Assembly (NCBI RefSeq): GCF_014645515.1
Contig: NZ_BMLW01000005.1
Span: 248,001 to 312,000, forward strand
Direction: 5' to 3'
From: Oceanobacillus neutriphilus
GTDB taxonomy: Bacteria > Bacillota > Bacilli > Bacillales > Amphibacillaceae
Length of the DNA stretch: 64,000 nucleotides
The stretch's first letter is position 1. Every line of letters begins with the position of its first letter. Positions 24,448 to 34,662 of this stretch are shown piece by piece. The notes under the pieces are model-generated. The model made no database searches, had not been told where the DNA came from, and saw only the letters and a list, made by a program, of their open reading frames with translations. A program made the position numbers and the translations under genes.

Positions 24448-26202
24448 CTATTTAATCCACAGCTTATGAAATACCGGCCAGCCGTATCCACTCATTTGGA
24501 TTCCTTGCAGATTCGATTGGAAGGTATTCTGCTCCGAAGCATGGACAGTGAATATAATCGTACCACTTTCTTTTAATTTTTCCTCCACTGCTTGAAATTC
24601 CTGCAAAAAGCTTTCATAATCCGGCTGTTTAATGATAGATTCGAATCCATTGTCTAATTCGTTCAATAGAGACGAATTAAGAAATATGCGAATTCCATAT
24701 TCATTTCGAAGCAAAATGAGAATAGCCAGCTCGATATTATCTTCAAAACTTTCTCCGGTATATACAGCATCAAAGGCTAACATGAAATCTTCATTATAGA
24801 TATCAGACAGCTCAATCGGATGAACCTTGACCTTAATACCAATCTCATTGACTTTTTGTTCCATCCAACGGGCATCCTCTAAAAAATCATCAAAACGTAA
24901 TACAGCTAAATGAATGGTTTCCCCTTTGTACCCAGATTGATGAAGCAGCTGTTTTGCTTTTTGGGTTGAATGCCTGATATTCCTGTAGTCACTCCTGTCC
25001 GGTATAAAACCTGTAGAAGGGGCAACTCTTGACCCGCCCAGCTCCTGTACCATCTGCTTCGAGTCTATCATTTCACTTACAGCCTGTCTGAAAAAGCTAT
25101 TTTGGTGTATACCAGCTTTCTTCAAATTAAAGATGATGTAATTACTGCCATTATCACGGATGGTATATGTGGAGCCGCTCTTTTTTGTTTTCCCCACATT
25201 CTCATCTGTGAAAAAGTTCAGCGGATCAAGCTTACTTTCAGGCAGTTTCCACATATGAACCTTATCCAGAAAAGGTCTTCCTTGAAAATGATTATCGAAA
25301 GCTTTCAAAATCATCTTTTCATCATTGACATCTTCTATTTTGAAAGGCCCTGTTCCTTTCAGCGAAGAACCTTTGATATCTGATTTTTCAGGGACAATGG
25401 ATGCAAAAATAGCGCTTAGAAAGTAAGGGAACACGTGATTTCCATCCTTTAACTGAAAGGATATAGTATATTTTCCCTGAACGATTATGTCTTGTATCCC
25501 GGCAAACAACCATTTGTTTGGAATATTTATTTCCTCATTTATAATGGATTGAAATGTCCATTGCACGTCTTTACTGGTCAGATTACTCCCGTCATGAAAC
25601 CGGATTCCTTTGCGTATATAAAAAGTCCAGAAAGTGTAGTCTTCATTCACCTCCCACCCATATGCAAGATGAGGTTCGACCGTTTTGCTGTCAACATTAT
25701 AACGAACCAAGGTATCAAAAATTTCATTTAAAATATGCGCCTCTACTGCAATGGTTACAAAGAAAGGGTTCATATGGTACAGACTATGCTGCAGTGGAAT
25801 ATGCAAAACATCCTTCACTTCCTCCTGATGCTCAATATGCTGGATGCCAAACGCCATTTGGATAGTATTTAGAAGCATCTCTTTTAATTCAGAAGAAAAA
25901 TGACTTTCTGTTGCAAAGCTTACTGCTTCTTTCACTTTCTCCCTTTGAATCAAATTTTCCACATAAAGATAGGCCGCTTCATCTAAAGATGTCAGAAACG
26001 TCAGAGTTGATTTTTTACCCCTGCCGCGCTGGCCCTGCCAAACAATATATCCTTCCTGCACCCATTTTTGTAATATATAGTGTGTATTTCTGGAGGTGCA
26101 GAATAGAATGTCTGCTATTTCTTGTTTAGATATGTGGATTTCATGTGCCTGTTGGTATTCTGGCAGGCATTTAAAATCGATATAGTACTCTAAAACATCC
26201 AT
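24448..26202 (-). CDS. SgrR-type regulator: winged helix plus extracellular-solute-binding-like domain
   Basis: In this 584-residue protein, residues 1-110 form a winged helix with SKQEIADILFCTSRNTHYIL as helix-turn-helix and a GQRGRGKKSTLTFL wing, as in SgrR. The rest is a cytoplasmic version of an oligopeptide-binding protein (SBP family 5): HMNPFFVTIAVEAHILNEIF, YGWEVNEDYTFWTFYIRKGI, RFHDGSNLTSKDVQWTFQSI. There is no signal peptide, so ligand sensing occurs in the cytoplasm. It is divergent from an MFS transporter followed by two Dpp-like permeases, which it probably controls. In E. coli SgrR senses sugar-phosphate stress; here the ligand is unknown. Confidence 0.85.
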   Translation of the reverse strand: MDVLEYYIDFKCLPEYQQAHEIHISKQEIADILFCTSRNTHYILQKWVQEGYIVWQGQRGRGKKSTLTFLTSLDEAAYLYVENLIQREKVKEAVSFATESHFSSELKEMLLNTIQMAFGIQHIEHQEEVKDVLHIPLQHSLYHMNPFFVTIAVEAHILNEIFDTLVRYNVDSKTVEPHLAYGWEVNEDYTFWTFYIRKGIRFHDGSNLTSKDVQWTFQSIINEEINIPNKWLFAGIQDIIVQGKYTISFQLKDGNHVFPYFLSAIFASIVPEKSDIKGSSLKGTGPFKIEDVNDEKMILKAFDNHFQGRPFLDKVHMWKLPESKLDPLNFFTDENVGKTKKSGSTYTIRDNGSNYIIFNLKKAGIHQNSFFRQAVSEMIDSKQMVQELGGSRVAPSTGFIPDRSDYRNIRHSTQKAKQLLHQSGYKGETIHLAVLRFDDFLEDARWMEQKVNEIGIKVKVHPIELSDIYNEDFMLAFDAVYTGESFEDNIELAILILLRNEYGIRIFLNSSLLNELDNGFESIIKQPDYESFLQEFQAVEEKLKESGTIIFTVHASEQNTFQSNLQGIQMSGYGWPVFHKLWIK

Positions 26203-26306
26203 TAAGGTAACCTCCTTCTAAAATAGGAAATATAAAAAAACATCTTGCTCTTTTTCTTTCCTATTTTCCAATATACAATAAAAAAGGTGGAAGGAGAAGA
26301 CGAATA

Positions 26307-27542
26307 ATGAATTTATCAGCATTTAAACAGTTCCATTTAAATATTAAAATCCGTATGATTGTTTCATTTATTTCAGATATCGCAGAGATGAGTATCTTCC
26401 CCTTTATGGCCATTTACTTTTCCAGTAATCTAGGAGCAGCCTGGGCAGGGGCAATTTTAACATTGACAACCGTTGTATCTATTATTTTTGGTATGTATGG
26501 AGGTTTTTTTGCCGATCGGTTTGGAAGAAAAAAAGTTATAGTAGCGGGAAGTATCCTGCAAACAGCCTCATTTATCATGATTGCGCTCGCTAATTCACCA
26601 TGGTTTGAATCCGTCTGGCTGACATTTGTTATGTTTTTTCTATTAAGTATTACCAGCAGATTTATCGACCCTGCTTCTGAGGCTCTTTTGATAGATGCCA
26701 GTTCAGAAGATGAACAGCCATTGATGTATCGATTTATTTACTGGTCTGCAAACCTGGCATTCTCTATTGGTATTCTTGTTGGAGCCTTATTCTTTCAAGA
26801 GCATAAATTTGAGTTATTTTTAGGATTTGCCATTCTCTCCATCTTTACATTTCTGTTGACACTGGGATGGATCCGTGATGATTATGTACCAAAAAATGAA
26901 GAGAAAAAGAAAAATGGTGTATTTTCAGGATTGCTTTCCAGCTATATAAAAGTATTAAGAGACACTCGTTTTATGTTTCTTTGTATCTCGACTTTACTTG
27001 TCCTGTCATTAGAATCTCAGCTCTATGGCTTTATCGCTGTTCGTCTAAGTGAGGATATTCATACATCGGTGTTCGGTATCATCATTGATGGTCCCAGGAT
27101 GTTAAGTATTCTCATTATCACGAACACCATTATTGTGATTTTTGCCTCTAGTATTCTTGGGAAAATGGCGCATAAATTCAATATAAAAACGGTACTGTTT
27201 GCGGGCTTGTTTTTGTATGTTGCAGGTTACAGCTTTTTAGCATGGAGTAAGCTGATCATTGTTTTGACTATCGCAATTGCCATTGCAACTATCGGGGAGG
27301 TTCTCTTTCAGCCTGTCCGGTCAACCTATGTCGCACAGCTGGCAAACAAAGATGCAAGAGGTTCTTATATTGCTGTGAGCGGATTATCCATGGATGCAGG
27401 ACAAATATTAGGCAGCTTCGGTCTGATGGTTAGTGCTTTCCTATCCAATGCAATGATGGCAGGACTATTCTTATTTATAGGCGGACTCGGAATACTGGGT
27501 TTCTTTTGGTCCATTCAGAATAGTAGATTAAAAACAAAATAA
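26307..27542 (+). CDS. MFS transporter next to an SgrR-type regulator
   Basis: The 411-residue protein has 12 hydrophobic segments. The MFS loop signature is GGFFADRFGRKKVIVAGS. GSILQTASFIMIALANSP and LSITSRFIDPASEALLIDAS are typical of the multidrug-resistance MdtG/H-like group. GGTGGAAGGAGAAG precedes the ATG. It is divergent from the SgrR-type regulator and 77 bp upstream of two ABC permease genes in the same direction. Exporters paired with SgrR-like proteins, such as SetA in enterics, suggest efflux of a sugar- or peptide-like compound. Confidence 0.85.
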   Translation: MNLSAFKQFHLNIKIRMIVSFISDIAEMSIFPFMAIYFSSNLGAAWAGAILTLTTVVSIIFGMYGGFFADRFGRKKVIVAGSILQTASFIMIALANSPWFESVWLTFVMFFLLSITSRFIDPASEALLIDASSEDEQPLMYRFIYWSANLAFSIGILVGALFFQEHKFELFLGFAILSIFTFLLTLGWIRDDYVPKNEEKKKNGVFSGLLSSYIKVLRDTRFMFLCISTLLVLSLESQLYGFIAVRLSEDIHTSVFGIIIDGPRMLSILIITNTIIVIFASSILGKMAHKFNIKTVLFAGLFLYVAGYSFLAWSKLIIVLTIAIAIATIGEVLFQPVRSTYVAQLANKDARGSYIAVSGLSMDAGQILGSFGLMVSAFLSNAMMAGLFLFIGGLGILGFFWSIQNSRLKTK

Positions 27543-27619
27543 GAGTTAATATTATGAGTTATTTGTAAATTTATTGAAACTATGATAAATTTTAATAGAG
27601 TATGGAAGGAGTGCGGTCA

Positions 27620-28480
27620 ATGGGGCTTTACTATCGAATTTTTTTAAAATTTATTCTGACGGCTATTGGTATTGTTCTCATCTCAGCGCTCCCTGCTTTG
27701 TTTGATGGCATGAAATTAGATATTTCTTCTTATATCTCCACATTAATGACGATTGCTTCGGGCTTGATGCAGCCATTTGCAGTTACATATGAACATTTAC
27801 AGACAGATTATTTCTTGTTTCCAGATATTTGGCCGTTGTGGGGATACTCGATGACACTGCTTTTTGTTTCCTTTATTATCGCATTTCTTTTCGCCTTGAT
27901 TTTAACTTTTATCTCGATGATTGTTGCAGGTAAGCTCCGTAAAATTATTCGGGGGATCCTCTTTATCGGGGAATCAGTTCCAGATATACTTGTCATTGGC
28001 CTTGCGATTATGACTGCAATTTTAGTAAATAAACACACAAATTTACCGTTTTTTAGTATTGCATCTTTTGGTGATAAACAGGTATTTATCCTGCCAATTA
28101 TTGTTCTGACCATTCTACCGACCGTGTTTTTCTACCGTTCAATGATGTATGATTTTGAAGAAGAAATATCCCGGCAATATATCGATGTTGCCAAATCCAA
28201 AAGGCTATCCATGTATTCTGTTTTATTTATTCATGTGTTCCGCAATGCAATCATCCATATTTTTCTGCATTCTAAATCTATTATCTGGTTTATGCTATCC
28301 AATCTGCTTATGATAGAATACGCATTTAATATTGATGGATTAATGCGGTTTATGTTTATGCACCGATCCTTACCAGTACTAGCAATTGGATTGTTGATGA
28401 TGTTTATTCCTATTTATATGATGCAGGCAATCGGACAGATAGTGATTGAAAAAATAACGGGTAAACAAGTGGAGGTTTAA
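27620..28480 (+). CDS. ABC transporter permease, DppB/OppB-like
   Basis: The 286-residue membrane protein has about six segments. The binding-protein-dependent permease (EAA-like) loop is visible as RQYIDVAKSKRLSMYSVLFI, contacting an ATPase. The ATG at 27620 follows AAGGAGTGCGGTCA; an upstream ATG at 27602 lies before this site. It forms a pair with the next permease gene, only 3 bp away. No ATPase or secreted binding protein gene is adjacent, which is unusual for a dipeptide-type importer. It may borrow ATPases encoded elsewhere. Confidence 0.8.
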   Translation: MGLYYRIFLKFILTAIGIVLISALPALFDGMKLDISSYISTLMTIASGLMQPFAVTYEHLQTDYFLFPDIWPLWGYSMTLLFVSFIIAFLFALILTFISMIVAGKLRKIIRGILFIGESVPDILVIGLAIMTAILVNKHTNLPFFSIASFGDKQVFILPIIVLTILPTVFFYRSMMYDFEEEISRQYIDVAKSKRLSMYSVLFIHVFRNAIIHIFLHSKSIIWFMLSNLLMIEYAFNIDGLMRFMFMHRSLPVLAIGLLMMFIPIYMMQAIGQIVIEKITGKQVEV

Positions 28481-28483
28481 TGT

Positions 28484-29530
28484 ATGATTATAGGAGCTAA
28501 TTTTAAAAGGCTTTTCAAGCATCCGCTTTTTTTATCCGGTTTTCTGTTTATATTTTTATTACTGGCAGCCAGTTTTAGTCATGCCATATTTTTTCATGGA
28601 GTGATACCAGTTACTAATTCCTTAAAAGACAGTGAAGGATTGATAACATCCTTTGGTCCATTTGGCCCTCTGGAAGTACCTCCACTTGGTACAGATGAAG
28701 TAGGAAGGCATATTTTTGTTATATTAATACAAGGCGCCAAATATACAATCGGCATTTCTATCCTTGTAGCTGGATTACGGATAATTATTTCAGGTATGAT
28801 TGGTTTTCTGTTTGAAAATTACTTTTCAAAGCTGAATCAGTACGTCAGCGGCTTAGTAAATGGTTTTTATTTTATCCCGGCGGCGCTTATTTGTTATTTT
28901 CTTTTGGTTGATGTTATTTTCACTTCGCACGGTGAAGTAGATGGGTATACTATATTACAAAAAATGATTTTCCAACTTTTTGTATTAACTATCGTGGCCA
29001 TACCAACTAACTCCTTATTGATCGGAAATCAGATCCATCAAATTTATACATTGGAATTCATTCAATCAGCAAAAACACTTGGAGGGGGCCGGCTGCATAT
29101 TCTTAAGAAACATATCATTCCATATATATTTCCCCAGTTACTTATTCAGTTCACCCAGGAAACAATCAAGGTATTGGTATTATTAATACATCTTGGATTT
29201 TTTCATTTATTATTTGGCGGGACAACGGAGCAAGAGCTTGATGAATCGCAAAATGCATATATTTCTATATCCAGTGAATGGTCTGGCATGATTGGGAATG
29301 CATTTACGCACTTAACCGGCTGGTCTTGGATGTTTTTTAGTGTGACCATTTTCTTCACCCTTGTCATTCTTGCTTTCAATTTAATGACAAAGGGAATGGA
29401 AGATGTTTTTCTTGTGGATAGATATAAGAGTGGAAAAGACAGGAAGAAACGGCAAAAGAAGATAACATTTGTAGGAAAACGGGAAGATTCTTCATTTGAG
29501 TTCATACAGGATTCGGAGAAGCAGGCGTGA
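28484..29530 (+). CDS. ABC transporter permease, DppC/OppC-like
   Basis: The 348-residue membrane protein has the N-terminal segment and extracytoplasmic loop ending PPLGTDEVGRHIFVILIQGA, diagnostic for OppC/DppC permeases. The EAA-like loop is FIQSAKTLGGGRLHILKKHI. It has a longer charged cytoplasmic tail than usual (KDRKKRQKKITFVGKRED). GGAGG precedes the start, 3 bp after the previous permease. It should pair with that permease as a heterodimeric channel, but the window contains no ATPase for it. Confidence 0.8.
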   Translation: MIIGANFKRLFKHPLFLSGFLFIFLLLAASFSHAIFFHGVIPVTNSLKDSEGLITSFGPFGPLEVPPLGTDEVGRHIFVILIQGAKYTIGISILVAGLRIIISGMIGFLFENYFSKLNQYVSGLVNGFYFIPAALICYFLLVDVIFTSHGEVDGYTILQKMIFQLFVLTIVAIPTNSLLIGNQIHQIYTLEFIQSAKTLGGGRLHILKKHIIPYIFPQLLIQFTQETIKVLVLLIHLGFFHLLFGGTTEQELDESQNAYISISSEWSGMIGNAFTHLTGWSWMFFSVTIFFTLVILAFNLMTKGMEDVFLVDRYKSGKDRKKRQKKITFVGKREDSSFEFIQDSEKQA

Positions 29531-29805
29531 GAGAGCTTTGAAAGTATTATGCAGAAAAAGGATGGTTTGTCAGAAAACAGCCAAGTTCTTTTTCAGTTGA
29601 AATAATAGAATATAATCAAAGCTGCACCTCAAACATACTTCTCCCATACCAGATTGCCAAACACTGTCACGTACTCCTGCTCAAAATATTGCTATAACCC
29701 AGTTAACCGGATTTTCCATAAGTATCTGTTCTTGTTGCTAAATCTGCATAAATAATCTGTCACAAAATATATGGAGTAACATCCGGTTCATTTTTTTAAT
29801 AGCGT

Positions 29806-30408
29806 TTACTTGATAAATTCAGCTTTAAGTAAATAAGTAAACTCATATTCTTCAAGCTCATTCATATGGCCCGCAGCATCTTCATAAAAATCTGTTGTAA
29901 GTGACTGTATACCATTTTCATCCTGGGAATAGCTAATACTTGCTAATACTACTTCGCCGTTATCTACAGCTATCTTTTCTGGAATACTCCCCGATACAAT
30001 CGACACATTCTCTAAATCTGTTACATTGGAATCCGAACCATGTATAGAAGATACGCCACCATCTACAGCAATTCCAACATTAAAGCTATTATTGTTTTCA
30101 CTATCATTTTCTGAAAGTGTAAAAATAATAGAACCCTTTTGCTCAGCCTGTGTTGTCATATACCCTAATTTGTCATCAATCAAATTACCTGCTTCATATT
30201 TTTCAATCCATACAGCAGCTTCTTTATATTCATCATCTATGTTGAAATCAAAAACAAATGATTGCTCTGATGTAATTGAAAGTATAGCGTCTTCCCTTTC
30301 TGTTAATTCACTGATAGAAATAGTGTTTGCATCGGCCTCATTTTGACCACAGGCAGCTAATGTTAGTATCGTTAATCCTGTTATTAATACCATTAATACT
30401 CTTTTCAT
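29806..30408 (-). CDS. Lipoprotein of unknown function
   Basis: The 200-residue protein has a clear lipoprotein signal peptide. MKRVLMVLITGLTILTLAAC ends at the lipobox Cys20, followed by an acidic, Asn-rich mature domain without a recognised family. The mature protein would sit on the outer face of the cytoplasmic membrane. AGAGGAGAAAAAATG starts the gene. It lies 24 bp downstream of the phosphotransferase gene on the same strand, but a functional link is not evident. Confidence 0.8.
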   Translation of the reverse strand: MKRVLMVLITGLTILTLAACGQNEADANTISISELTEREDAILSITSEQSFVFDFNIDDEYKEAAVWIEKYEAGNLIDDKLGYMTTQAEQKGSIIFTLSENDSENNNSFNVGIAVDGGVSSIHGSDSNVTDLENVSIVSGSIPEKIAVDNGEVVLASISYSQDENGIQSLTTDFYEDAAGHMNELEEYEFTYLLKAEFIK

Positions 30409-30432
30409 TTTTTCTCCTCTTTCCCAACTAAT

Positions 30433-31506
30433 CTATTCTAAGTCTAGACATAAACTTTCTAACTGTTTTAAACATAATATCAGTCTGTTCTTTATCATTT
30501 CTTTATTCCCCATTTGCTGTAATGTCTGATAGCTTACATTTTCTTCATTTAAGACTTCAAGATGCTCGTAGGCCTCTAATAAAACCCATAAAGTATATTC
30601 GTTCATTATCTGCTCTATCTGATTTACATCATGATTGGTATAACCTTTTATGAAGCCATCAGCAATTTCACTTAATTTAGCCGCATGTTGACTATAGGAA
30701 TTATGACGATATCTCGGAGCATTAGAATAAGCTGGAAGCAGAAATTTATAGCAAAAGACAAAGTAACCGGCATATTTAACATCAAAATCTAATCTTGGCA
30801 AAGGGTCAATGATAGCAGTGTAATCTGTATTCATTATTATATTTTCCGGTGTTATATCCTGATTTACCAATGCTATTTTTTGCGGATTATTACGTCGTTT
30901 TTCAATGATACTGTCAATCTTCGCTGTAATCCGTTCTACATCAAATTTTAAATGCGATGAAATCAATTTATCTAATATACTTATGTAAAAGTTGTTATCA
31001 TCTTGCCAAATTCGTTCAAATTCTTCCTGTATACTTCCTTCAAGTTTTTCCCCATTCCATTTCAATTTACCAAATCCCTTTATATCAGGCGTCTGGTTAT
31101 GCATTTCCTGAAAGAAATATCCCGCCTTTTCTCCTGTAAAAAATGCTTCTGTTTGATTTAAACTTTGAATTGTCCCCTTCCCCATAAAGCTTTCGATTGT
31201 AAATACCAATGATGGATCCAGATAGTAATCAAAATATGATGGGCACAGGTTATCATTACAAGCATTAGCATAATGATAATATATTTTTGTGGATTCATAT
31301 TCCGTAATCAATTCACTCTCTTGATATTCTTGCAAATGCCCATAAGCAGTTTTCTTCTTAACTCTTAATGCTAGATCCTCTTCCCCTTGTCTTTCTATCC
31401 TGTATACGGTATGCCAGGAACCTTCGCCAATTTTTGAGATATGTTCTTTTTTTATATTTTCTATTTTTAATTTTTTAAGAGCATTTATAATAGTTTCGTC
31501 TATCAT
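30433..31506 (-). CDS. APH/choline-kinase-like phosphotransferase
   Basis: The product is about 357 residues with the aminoglycoside-phosphotransferase kinase fold. KIGEGSWHTVYRIERQGEED forms the nucleotide-binding strands and LALRVKKK holds the ATP-contacting Lys. The catalytic loop reads LVNQDITPENIIM, where most members have His two residues before the catalytic Asp and here Asn is found. The metal-binding Asp is probably in AIIDPLPRLDFD. The ATG at 31506 follows GAAGGAG better than the ATG seven codons earlier. The substrate may be a small alcohol or drug. It lies 32 bp after the metallo-hydrolase gene, probably in one operon with it and the lipoprotein. Confidence 0.75.
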   Translation of the reverse strand: MIDETIINALKKLKIENIKKEHISKIGEGSWHTVYRIERQGEEDLALRVKKKTAYGHLQEYQESELITEYESTKIYYHYANACNDNLCPSYFDYYLDPSLVFTIESFMGKGTIQSLNQTEAFFTGEKAGYFFQEMHNQTPDIKGFGKLKWNGEKLEGSIQEEFERIWQDDNNFYISILDKLISSHLKFDVERITAKIDSIIEKRRNNPQKIALVNQDITPENIIMNTDYTAIIDPLPRLDFDVKYAGYFVFCYKFLLPAYSNAPRYRHNSYSQHAAKLSEIADGFIKGYTNHDVNQIEQIMNEYTLWVLLEAYEHLEVLNEENVSYQTLQQMGNKEMIKNRLILCLKQLESLCLDLE

Positions 31507-31537
31507 CACTAATTCTCCTTCTTTCATTTACTCAAAA

Positions 31538-32320
31538 TTAAAATTGAATGCTAAATCCATTAAAATAATGAATGCCCGTACCAAATCGCATTAAATCATG
31601 CTTTCGTAAATATTCCACCGCATTTTTAACCTCATCTAATATTTCGGGAGTAAGTCCAAGGGTATTATGTGCTCCATAAATCATAGAGATGCTATTTATT
31701 TGGGTTAGCCTCTCTAAAGATTTTACTAATTCTACAGGATTAGTTGTTGGATAAAAAGCATATATGGGTGTTTCATCATATAATAAATCGCCAGTGAATA
31801 AATAGCCGGTATTTTTATCAAATATCGCAATATGTCCTGGGGAGTGGCCCGGAGTATGATAGATAATTAACGTTCTATTTCCCAAGTCCACAATATCTCC
31901 ATCTTTTAATACTCCTGTCGGCTCACCTTGAAAGGGCTTATATGTATTTGGGTCGAAGCTTTCCGGTACAGGAATGCTAATATCTCTCGCAGTATTTTGT
32001 CTAATTTGCTCTAACGACAACCCGACAATTCCATGAACGAGCCAGTCTCTTTCAGCCTCATGAACAAACAACCTGTTATATTCCCCATGACTTCCAATAT
32101 GATCGGAATGAACATGCGTAGTGATAACATCAATCGGCAGGCTGGTAAGCTGGTCTGTAATCCGCTTCATATTATCGATACCTAGACCGGTATCGATTAA
32201 TGCTGCTTTTGTATCTCCAATTAACAAAAAAGAATGTACTTTTTCCCAATGCCCAAGCTCACTGATGGCATATGTTTTTTCATCAATTTCCCGAACTGTA
32301 AACCATGGATCGTTTAACAT
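31538..32320 (-). CDS. MBL-fold metallo-hydrolase
   Basis: The 260-residue protein carries the metallo-beta-lactamase-fold motifs. TTHVHSDHIGSHGEY is HxHxDH for two metals, YHTPGHSPGHIAIF the next His, and LFTGDLLYDETPIYAF the bridging Asp. YGAHN holds the last His. It has no signal peptide, so it is cytoplasmic. The family includes glyoxalase II-like, lactonase and other hydrolases, and the substrate cannot be predicted. TAGGAGGTAG precedes the ATG. It is upstream of the phosphotransferase gene with 31 bp between them. Confidence 0.85.
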   Translation of the reverse strand: MLNDPWFTVREIDEKTYAISELGHWEKVHSFLLIGDTKAALIDTGLGIDNMKRITDQLTSLPIDVITTHVHSDHIGSHGEYNRLFVHEAERDWLVHGIVGLSLEQIRQNTARDISIPVPESFDPNTYKPFQGEPTGVLKDGDIVDLGNRTLIIYHTPGHSPGHIAIFDKNTGYLFTGDLLYDETPIYAFYPTTNPVELVKSLERLTQINSISMIYGAHNTLGLTPEILDEVKNAVEYLRKHDLMRFGTGIHYFNGFSIQF

Positions 32321-32390
32321 AAATCTACCTCCTATTTTTATTTGAATGAAGAAAATTTGATTTGATAATTTATTGTATGTACACCATTCA

Positions 32391-33233
32391 TTACAAAGTC
32401 ATCTCTACAAACTCACTAAATTTCTCCTCTTCCTCAATAAAAGGGTTATGATTTGATTTTTCAAAAATAGTTAAATGTGAATGAGAAATAAGTTCTGCCA
32501 TTTCAATACCAAATTCAACAGGACATTGTGCATCATATCTGCCTGCATATATGTAAGTCGGCAGCTTTATATTTTTTAATTGGCTTCGAATATCATAATT
32601 TTTCACTTCTACTTTTCTGAAATAATCAAGATTTTCTCCCACTGTACGCCCACTATTCGGACGTTTCCTTGCTTCTATTAAATTATCTTCTGAATAAAAA
32701 GACATTAAATCCCATTCATGGCCTAATTTTTGACGCTCCTCCCGCGCAGTATTTGGATTGTTTAATAACTCCATAATCTCAATTATTCTGGAGAAATGCT
32801 TATTTTTTGAACAATAGATGCAGTTTTTGTGCTCAGCGTATTCTTTACTAGCTGCCGTACAGCCTGCAATAATTTTTGTTAAAGAGTCAGGTGCTTCTAT
32901 TGCATATTGTAATGCCAGCATTCCACCTGTTGAATGTCCGGCAAACGCCCATTTTTTAATATTTAGTGCTGTTCTAATAGCTTCCAAGTCTTTTATAATT
33001 TCCTCCATACTAAGTTGATTTTCATTTTCAGCACTGACAGAATGGCCAGCTCCTCGTGTATTAATTAAGTAAACCTTGTAATGCTTGGCAAAAGGATTAG
33101 CTGATAAGCTTCCACGCTTATCGAACGCCATATACAAATGTGCAGCAGCTAACGGTTCACCTTGACCAGCAGTAAAATACTCGAAAATCCCTCTTTCTGT
33201 TTCTATAAATCCTTGCTCCCACATATCATGCAT
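32391..33233 (-). CDS. Alpha/beta hydrolase (proline iminopeptidase-like)
   Basis: The 280-residue hydrolase has the nucleophile elbow AFAGHSTGGMLALQYA (G-x-S-x-G). The strand YLINTRGAGHSVSAENE and the late YIYAGRYDAQCPVEFG (acid) and KSNHNPFIEEEE (His) complete the catalytic triad. The substrate is unknown. It lies 70 bp upstream of the MBL-fold gene in the same direction, with little sign of a terminator, so they may share a transcript. Confidence 0.85.
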   Translation of the reverse strand: MHDMWEQGFIETERGIFEYFTAGQGEPLAAAHLYMAFDKRGSLSANPFAKHYKVYLINTRGAGHSVSAENENQLSMEEIIKDLEAIRTALNIKKWAFAGHSTGGMLALQYAIEAPDSLTKIIAGCTAASKEYAEHKNCIYCSKNKHFSRIIEIMELLNNPNTAREERQKLGHEWDLMSFYSEDNLIEARKRPNSGRTVGENLDYFRKVEVKNYDIRSQLKNIKLPTYIYAGRYDAQCPVEFGIEMAELISHSHLTIFEKSNHNPFIEEEEKFSEFVEMTL

Positions 33234-33475
33234 TCCTCATCTCTAATCTAGTTTAAAAACAAACCCTGTATTAATCTTACAATAAAGCGCCTGGAAGGAA
33301 AACACTTTCAAAACAAAGAACTTTCAAGTTTCATCAGCAGGTAGTAAGTTTTGCGGGAATTAGATATATGTTAGCCGGGTCTTCGAAGTTATAGTGATTT
33401 ACCTTTTTCTACAGCAAAAAAGCAATGACTTTATTATATTAGAGGTAAAATAAACATATTGAAATACCAGCTTCT

Positions 33476-34080
<605 letters not shown>

Positions 34081-34120
34081 AAGTCTGGTTTAATAAGTGT
34101 TTGAATTAAAGGTTAAAGAA

Positions 34121-34167
34121 GAGAAAAAACAGCCAAGAGCCTTAGTGGATAAGGCCCTTGGCTGTTT
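34121..34167 (-). terminator. Terminator after the LigA-related gene
   Basis: AAACAGCCAAGAGCCTTA pairs with TAAGGCCCTTGGCTGTTT with a single mismatch. On the minus strand TTTTTTCTC follows. It ends transcripts coming leftward from the small gene at 34302. Confidence 0.75.
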
Positions 34168-34301
34168 GATTTTACTTACATTTTTAAATTTTATCAGCTT
34201 CTGAGCTTCTGCTATTTTTTTGCTTTATTATCTATCCCCTTAAGAAAGATAGATAAAGATAAAATATAAGCATTCATTTTGATATTAGTCTTGAAAAAAT
34301 A

Positions 34302-34601
34302 TTAAAAGCTCTTTTTGTTTTTCTCAAAGTATTCTAAAAGCCTATAACCCCTATTTTGTACATCTGGATCAGTAAAAGGCAGGTCAAAGCCGCTTGAACC
34401 ATCAAAATCCTTGTAAATCTCATAATCTATTGCTTTTTTAGATTCTTCGGGAAAGTCCACTTGCAGCTGGTATAATTCCATTGCCCATTTATCATAAGTA
34501 AAATCATCTATAATCGTTCGGTTCAGTTGGTAGTAAAGAAAGGAATGTACTAAAATTTGTCTTCTTCTTCTGCTTATTAACTCTATAATTGACTGATCGA
34601 T
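34302..34601 (-). CDS. DNA ligase LigA-related small protein, without a normal start codon
   Basis: An open frame of about 99 codons reads DQSIIELISRRRRQILVHSF, then TIIDDFTYDKWAMELYQLQV, KDFDGSSGFDLPFTDP and a helical end. I recognise this as the small 'LigA-related' protein of Firmicutes (similar to the Ia region of NAD-dependent ligase; function unknown). No ATG, GTG or TTG exists near the N-terminus in frame. The frame is closed by TAA directly before ATC at 34599-34601. AGGGGGG stands 7 bp before that ATC, and a zero-spaced ATG lies in another frame. Either a rare ATC start is used or one extra base (C at about 34598) has shifted the start. Confidence 0.65.
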   Translation of the reverse strand: MDQSIIELISRRRRQILVHSFLYYQLNRTIIDDFTYDKWAMELYQLQVDFPEESKKAIDYEIYKDFDGSSGFDLPFTDPDVQNRGYRLLEYFEKNKKSF

Positions 34602-34662
34602 TTATCATCCCCCCTAAATGAAAATATTTTTCAATAAAAATAGCAATCGCTTATTAGAAATA

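Noticed and set aside
27620-29530. Complete oligopeptide ABC importer
   Set aside because: No ATPase and no secreted binding protein gene is present in the neighbourhood.
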